From the NCBI GenBank assembly GCA_027335515.1, contig DAHWHT010000156.1, positions 1-9,577 of the forward strand: DNA of 9,577 nucleotides, read 5' to 3'. The position numbers were made by a program, and so were the translations under genes. Shown in pieces: positions 6,172 through 9,577 of the stretch. The notes below the pieces were generated by a model. That model was not told the DNA's origin and ran no database searches. It saw nothing but the letters and a program-made list of their open reading frames with translations. This DNA is from Clostridia bacterium. Lineage in GTDB: Bacteria; Bacillota_E; RBS10-35; JAJYVN01. How positions within the stretch are numbered: position 1 is the first letter of the stretch; each line of letters begins with the position of its first letter.

Positions 6172-6780
6172 CTAGGTGCACCGCCGGCCACGGAGCCTGT
6201 GGCGCCGACGGCCGTTGTCCCACCCACGTCCAAGGTACGCGGCGGAGTCGCCAGGGGTGCTCGCCCGATCGGTGCGCGGCGCCGAGCGCGGCAGACCCTG
6301 CTCCGACCGTCCGCCGCGGACAGCCCGAAGTTGCGCCGGCCAGATACCCGGGATGCGATGACCGCCAACGGTTTCCGGGTATTCACCCTGAGCTCTTCGG
6401 GCTACGGACCTCCAGTCCGGGGGGCACGCCTCATGCATCGCCTCCCGGGGAGTACAAAAGAGCTTCTGGGACCGGACCCAATGGCGCATGGCCCGACCGT
6501 CGTCCAGCACGGACCCGCCGGGTGTGGGACGGGTGAGCCTGAATCCCACGCCGGCGCCACCGAGCAGCGCCACGAAGCGGGCGACGGTCAGGGCGTCGGC
6601 CGCGCCGTGCATGGCCGCGGGCAGGGCCCGGACGACCAGTCCGAGCACCCATCGTAACCCGAACCCGCCGGCACCACCGATCAGGATGATGCCGGCTTCC
6701 AGGGGGCCGACCCCTGGGAAGAGCTCGACCCGGGTCACGATGTGGCGCGCAAGCAGGTATGGGGGGGCCTCGTCGGACAC
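6172..6780 (-). CDS. PrgI-like conjugal transfer membrane protein with a decayed C-terminal extension
   Basis: Open frame of 202 residues. Residues 1-115 look like a PrgI/VirB3-type inner-membrane subunit of Gram-positive type IV secretion. A short N-terminal segment ends RVELFPGVGPLEAG, two hydrophobic stretches follow (about 27-54 and 63-83), and then comes a basic post-membrane segment (RLTRPTPGG, MRHWVRSQKLF). Start: GTG 6780 with an excellent GAGGAGGTG at 6796-6788, spacing 7 nt. The Shine-Dalgarno overlaps the end of the upstream VirB6-like gene, which suggests coupling. After about residue 115 the sequence no longer fits PrgI: residues 121-150 resemble the start of VirB4 and the rest is Arg-rich nonsense, so the natural stop may be lost. 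The family call is from architecture and gene order and is moderate. Confidence 0.58.
   Translation of the reverse strand: MSDEAPPYLLARHIVTRVELFPGVGPLEAGIILIGGAGGFGLRWVLGLVVRALPAAMHGAADALTVARFVALLGGAGVGFRLTRPTPGGSVLDDGRAMRHWVRSQKLFCTPREAMHEACPPDWRSVARRAQGEYPETVGGHRIPGIWPAQLRAVRGGRSEQGLPRSAPRTDRASTPGDSAAYLGRGWDNGRRRHRLRGRRCT
6228..6438 (-). pseudogene. Possible 5' remnant of a VirB4-type conjugation ATPase
   Basis: VirB4 normally follows PrgI in these systems. From ATG 6438, in the same frame as the PrgI-like protein, the translation CPPDWRSVARRAQGEYPETV, then GGHRIPGIWPAQ, resembles the VirB4 opening, in which a Trp/Pro-containing strand precedes a short beta hairpin. Near 6330 the resemblance moves to the next frame as RNFGLSAADGRSRVCRA, matching the usual NF-x-L-x-S segment, and weakly continues to about 6230. 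No Walker A or B motifs occur, so at most the first 70 of 600 or more residues survive before the nuclease gene. The match is by eye and short; treat it as a hypothesis. Confidence 0.33.
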
Positions 6781-6794
6781 GAGCCAACACCTCC

Positions 6795-7344
6795 TCAAGC
6801 GACAAACCACGTAGCATGCTCCTGGGCCACAACGTTGCCGGCAGACGCCATCCCGCCGCCGACCCCGGACCGGTAGGCATACTGCTGCAGCATGTGCGGG
6901 GTGCGGTAGGTGACCCAGAGCGTGGTGAGCGGCAGAAACGGCCGGATGGCGGCGGCAAGCCCGCTGGCCGAGACGATCTCGATCGCGGCGTAGAGCAGCA
7001 TCACTGAACGGACTGAGCCAGGACCAGGACGAGCAGCGCGATGTCGGAGGGTCCGAGCGTGTTCAGGAGCAGGACTGCGCGCCCAGGACGGAGACGACGC
7101 CGTTGGCGAGGTCGTTGCCAAAGAGGATGAGCCGAACCGAGAGCCAGGGGAAGGCGAAGATGGAGCCGGCGGCGATACCCGCGTTGCGCACCAGGCCCAT
7201 CACGTCGATGGGCTGACCCTGCTCGCGCAGGACGTGGTGGTGAAACGCCTCCCAGGCCAGACACGCGCATCGCAACCGCTGGTCTCGCGGAGAAAACAGA
7301 GCGCCTCTTAACCCGTCTTCCCAGTAGAAGCGCCCTCTGGTCAT
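6795..7344 (-). pseudogene. VirB6/TrbL-like conjugal transfer membrane protein, broken by two frameshifts
   Basis: Three overlapping minus-strand pieces in successive frames join into one polytopic membrane protein of about 180 residues. Piece one starts at ATG 7344 (MTRGRFYWEDGL) and includes a first membrane segment (RNAGIAAGSIFAFPWLSVRL) up to NGVVSVLGA near 7082. Piece two continues AVLLLNTLGPSDIALLVLVL to a TGA at 7001-7003. Piece three begins MLLYAAIEIV at ATG 7001, includes AAIRPFLPLTTLWVTYRTP, and ends at 6795. Alternating hydrophobic stretches followed by a Pro-containing loop and a TR/TP motif resemble VirB6/TrbL. The first shift lies in GCGCGC (7077-7082) and the second at TGATG (7001-7003), where one extra base would restore the frame. 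Alternatively, the TGATG overlap separates two real small genes. A weak or absent ribosome-binding site precedes 7344. Confidence 0.5.
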
Positions 7345-7357
7345 AAACGTGGTGGAT

Positions 7358-7714
7358 CTACAACTGTGGGATGAACACCTTGGCGAGGACCGCCACGAGG
7401 ATCAAACCGAAGATCCACACTATCTTAGCAGACAGGCCATCGAACTTGGCGGACAGCTCACGGCGCACTTCGTCAATCTCCGTGTCCATCGCGGCGAACC
7501 GCGTATCCATCTTGTCTTCGAGCGCGATGAACTTCGCATCGACCGCGGCGAACCGCGCGTCCGTTTTGTCTTCAAACCGCTCCACGCGCATCTCCAGGTG
7601 GTCCACCCGTTGCAGGATGAGCAGGCTGACGTTGAGCCGTTCCTCAGATGCTGACGGCCCCCGCGGCGGTACGTCTCCGGGTTCACGGGTCACTGCCACC
7701 TCTTCGGCAGCCAT
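7358..7714 (-). CDS. Coiled-coil protein with C-terminal membrane anchor
   Basis: A 118-residue protein. Residues 25-98 form a predicted coiled coil with heptad-like spacing and an 18-residue internal repeat (DKTDARFAAVDAKFIALE, then DKMDTRFAAMDTEIDEV). Residues 98-113 (IVWIFGLILVAVLAKV) are a membrane helix near the C terminus, so the protein is probably tail-anchored with the coil in the cytoplasm. This layout resembles DUF1640-like and similar small proteins of phages and mobile elements; function unknown. Start: ATG 7714, with GGTGAG 5 nt upstream, is preferred to ATG 7747, which has no ribosome-binding site. It sits between the coupling-protein remnant and the VirB6-like gene, 13 bp before the latter. 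Its base composition is visibly less GC-rich than its neighbours, consistent with transfer. Confidence 0.68.
   Translation of the reverse strand: MAAEEVAVTREPGDVPPRGPSASEERLNVSLLILQRVDHLEMRVERFEDKTDARFAAVDAKFIALEDKMDTRFAAMDTEIDEVRRELSAKFDGLSAKIVWIFGLILVAVLAKVFIPQL
7491..7573 (-). repeat. 54-bp-period internal repeat in the coiled-coil gene
   Basis: A 29-bp block beginning GCGGCGAACCGCG and ending TTGTCTTC (plus strand) occurs at 7491-7519 and again at 7545-7573 with few mismatches. The 54-bp offset equals 18 codons, so the repeat preserves frame and corresponds to the duplicated DKxDxRFAAxD coiled-coil unit. It probably arose by in-frame duplication. Confidence 0.6.
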
Positions 7715-7788
7715 GGGGCTCACCGCCTCATCGCCAGCATCGTCCATACCCGGCAGGCCCGCAAGTGCTGGAGCACGGTCCGAACCGG

Positions 7789-8939
7789 TCAGGCCCGCCC
7801 GCGCCCACCGCTGAGTCGCCCGCTGCCCTTGGGCCGCGCTGCGGCGGCGGGGCGCTCTGGGTTAGGGGTGTTCTGGGCCAGAGTTTCCGGGCCCTGCTCC
7901 ACGGACCCCGCCACCTCGGCGGGTATGGTCGACGCGGCCGCGGACTGAGCATCGCCAGCCGGTGCGACAGGATCAAACGACGCGTCCTTGTCTCCTCGGG
8001 AGCCTCGGCCCCCTGGGAACCACGTGGGCTCCGCTTCGGCCTCGCGCGACTTCGGTGGATCGGCCGGCTGGAAGGCGGCCGACGCGGATCGCCAGCCGCC
8101 GGGGTCCTGCAGGGGCATGTCCGCCGGATGCTCGCCACTCTGCATGAGCAGCGAATGCCCACTGGGCCAGCGCAGCGCCTCGTCGGACGTCCCTGGCGGC
8201 CGCGCCGTGGCGCCTTCGGACTGGGTGTGCCGACCGGAAACGGACTGCATGCTGTGGCTGGACGCGCGCACCGTGAAGGTGCCGAGTTTGGCGCTGATGA
8301 CCTTGGCCGTCTCCACATCGTCGGTCCGCGGAAAGAGCCAGGTGTCGCAGTTGCCGGTCATGGTCTGGCTGGCGTCGCCGTACTTCTTGAGTTGCGCCAG
8401 GTCCTGGAGGGCCAGCAGGAAGCGGATGCCCCGACCGGCGGCCACGGTCAGCTTCGTGTCCATGCCCGGAATGCGCGGGATGTTGCCGAACTCGTCCAGC
8501 AGAAACCATACGGGCACCGGCAGCCGGCCTCCGTTGTCGCGGACCACGGATTGCGGCGCCCCCCCCCTCGGGCAGCAGCAGGAACAGGGCCATAGGCCGC
8601 CCCCCACGTCTGCCGGATCGTGCTCGGTTTCGGCGGTGAGGCACGCGATACCGGGATCGCCAAGCAGCCGCAGGTGCGCCGCGGTGCGGCTTGAAGATGG
8701 ATGCCCGGGTGCGGTCCTCGGAGAGGGCCGCCGTCCCGTAGGCACGCCGCGCGGCGTGCTCCGAAGGGAACGGAAGTAGGCGTCGAGGGCACAGCCTGCT
8801 CCGTCGCGGACCCGAGCACCGACAGGATCTCGTAAGCGGTGGCGGAATACTGGAAGCCGGCGGGCGCCTCTGTCGCGGCCGCCCGTGCCAGCGCGGCCAG
8901 GAGCGACTCCTCGGCCCGGAGCCAGATCGGGTCCCAGCG
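7789..8939 (-). pseudogene. TraG/VirD4-type conjugation coupling protein, 5'-truncated and frameshifted
   Basis: Remnant of the DNA-pumping ATPase that links the relaxosome to a type IV secretion channel. Reading from 8939, frames must be switched five times to follow the family: DPIWLRAEESLLAALARAA, YSATAYEILSVLGSATEQAV | LDAYFRSL | PSEHAARRAYGTAALSEDRT, RASIFKP | AAHLRLLGDPGIACLTAE, HDPADV | GRPMALFLLLPE | VVRDNGGRLPVPVWFLLDEF (Walker B). After that it stays open through GIRFLLALQDLAQLKKYG and DDVETAKVISAKLG to a TGA at 7789. Shifts fall near 8788, 8767, 8688, 8602 and 8563, at short or long C/G runs. The N-terminal membrane part and Walker A are absent: there is no start codon, and the frame begins right after the neighbouring gene's stop. 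Between LPE and the Walker B strand about 25 residues also seem missing. The final 90 residues are a low-complexity tail. It cannot be functional as shown. Confidence 0.85.
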
Positions 8940-9577
8940 CTAGCCGGCGTGCGCGCCACCGCCTGCCTCGGCAAGCGGATGCCGCGCACGATCGCCGGCG
9001 GCCTGCGCGGCGCCGAGGGCAACCAGCCCGATCCCTAGGCCCAGCCACAGGGTCGCAAAGCGCATGACCAACGTCGCCAACACCGCCAGCGGCAGCGGAA
9101 CCCGCAGCCACAGCAACAGGGCGACCATCACCCCCTCGGCGGCGCCGATCCCGCCCGGCAGGGCCGACACCGTACCGGCGATGGCGGCCGTGGCCACCAC
9201 CAGCACGGAGGCGGCCACCGAAAACGGCCAGCCAAAGGCGCTCAGCACGAAATACACAATCAGCCCCTCAAGCCCCCACCCGACGATGCCCAGTCCCAGG
9301 GCGGCGGCAAACGGACCTGGCACAAGCAGGGTGCGCGCGCTGTCCAAGAGCACGGTGGCCTTGTCCCGCAAGGGGGCCAGGCGACGCACCCGGCCGACCA
9401 GACCGACCGCAACCGCGGCGGCACGCCGACTCTGCACCAGCAGCACGATGACCGCGGCCGCGATCAGCAACGCGTACGGCGCCGAGCCGCGGCCCAGCCA
9501 GGCCGCGCCCGCCGTCGCCAAGACCAGCATGGCGCAGCCGTCCGTCAGGCGATCCGCAAAGACCATGGGCGCGGTGC
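8940..9577 (-). CDS. UPF0104 / LPG-synthase-TM-like integral membrane protein (C-terminal part)
   Basis: At least 208 residues; the N terminus lies beyond the right edge. This family (flippase-like/AglD2-type transmembrane domain, related to the membrane part of MprF) has about eight helices and is often linked to polyprenyl- or lipid-linked sugar handling. Visible features: FADRLTDG near the start of the fragment, several strongly hydrophobic helices, the conserved SALPGGIGAAEG turn, and RFATLWLGLGIG in the last helix. A short soluble tail follows and ends at TAG 8942-8940. The C-terminal length after the last helix looks normal for the family. Immediately beyond the stop, in the same frame, begins the truncated coupling protein, so this gene marks the chromosomal side of the element junction. 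The exact substrate is unknown. Confidence 0.83.
   Translation of the reverse strand, partial: TAPMVFADRLTDGCAMLVLATAGAAWLGRGSAPYALLIAAAVIVLLVQSRRAAAVAVGLVGRVRRLAPLRDKATVLLDSARTLLVPGPFAAALGLGIVGWGLEGLIVYFVLSAFGWPFSVAASVLVVATAAIAGTVSALPGGIGAAEGVMVALLLWLRVPLPLAVLATLVMRFATLWLGLGIGLVALGAAQAAGDRARHPLAEAGGGAHAG

Larger units (their letters stand above)
5663..8939 (-). mobile_element. Degraded conjugative (ICE- or plasmid-type) transfer module
   Basis: Five co-oriented genes or relics follow the usual order of Gram-positive type IV transfer modules: coupling protein, small membrane-anchored protein, VirB6-like, PrgI-like, VirB4-like start, with a phospholipase-D-fold nuclease at the end. The first member is truncated at 8939, directly against a chromosomal-type gene. 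No integrase, relaxase, replication protein, tRNA target or flanking direct repeat was found, so limits are approximate; the left limit could lie anywhere in 4800-5663. Several members carry frameshifts, while the genes left of 4776 and right of 8940 are clean. Confidence 0.6.

Noticed and set aside
6102..6386. A separate 94-residue gene starting at GTG 6386
   Set aside because: It lacks a proper ribosome-binding site, and its end runs over the nuclease start in another frame. Its only protein-like part (RNFGLSAAD) is better explained as a frameshifted VirB4 relic.
1..9577. CRISPR array, insertion sequence or restriction-type defence system
   Set aside because: No regularly spaced repeats, transposase motifs or terminal inverted repeats were seen, and no defence gene family was recognised.

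Overview
The window is GC-rich bacterial DNA (about 70% by eye), and nearly every gene lies on the minus strand. A GntR/LacI hybrid (AraR-type) regulator, a ComB-type phosphatase and a Gram-positive-style type IV secretion gene order (coupling protein, VirB6-like, PrgI-like, VirB4) suggest a high-GC deep-branching Bacillota lineage or a relative. This placement is a low-confidence inference; there is no rRNA or tRNA to anchor it.

Left part (1-4776): intact chromosomal genes. A short partial frame enters from the left. It is followed by comB (+), which converges on, and overlaps by 38 bp, a class II aldolase-domain protein (-). Upstream of the aldolase lie a sugar-nucleotidyltransferase/left-handed beta-helix protein of GlmU type (-) and, 5 bp before it, an AraR-type repressor (-). 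The regulator, nucleotidyltransferase and aldolase are co-oriented and look like a small sugar-metabolism unit. A 15-bp palindrome beside the regulator start codon may be its own operator.

Middle gap (4777-5662): almost 0.9 kb with no gene I can defend, only long low-quality open frames on both strands and a GC hairpin.

Right part (5663-8939, all -): the remains of a conjugative element. In transcription order these are a TraG/VirD4 coupling-protein remnant, a coiled-coil protein with a C-terminal membrane anchor, a VirB6/TrbL-like membrane protein broken by two frameshifts, a PrgI-like membrane protein that reads on into what looks like a frameshifted start of VirB4, and an intact phospholipase-D-fold nuclease. 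The coupling protein lacks its N-terminal half and Walker A region, carries five apparent single-base shifts at short C/G runs, and seems to have lost about 25 residues internally. The neighbouring chromosomal genes are clean, so this looks like real decay and not only poor sequence.

Right edge (8940-9577): the C-terminal part of a UPF0104/LPG-synthase-TM-type membrane protein. Its stop codon is directly abutted, in the same frame, by the truncated coupling protein, so the element junction is probably at or near 8940. I see no clearly new system; the most informative object is this eroded conjugation module and its junctions.
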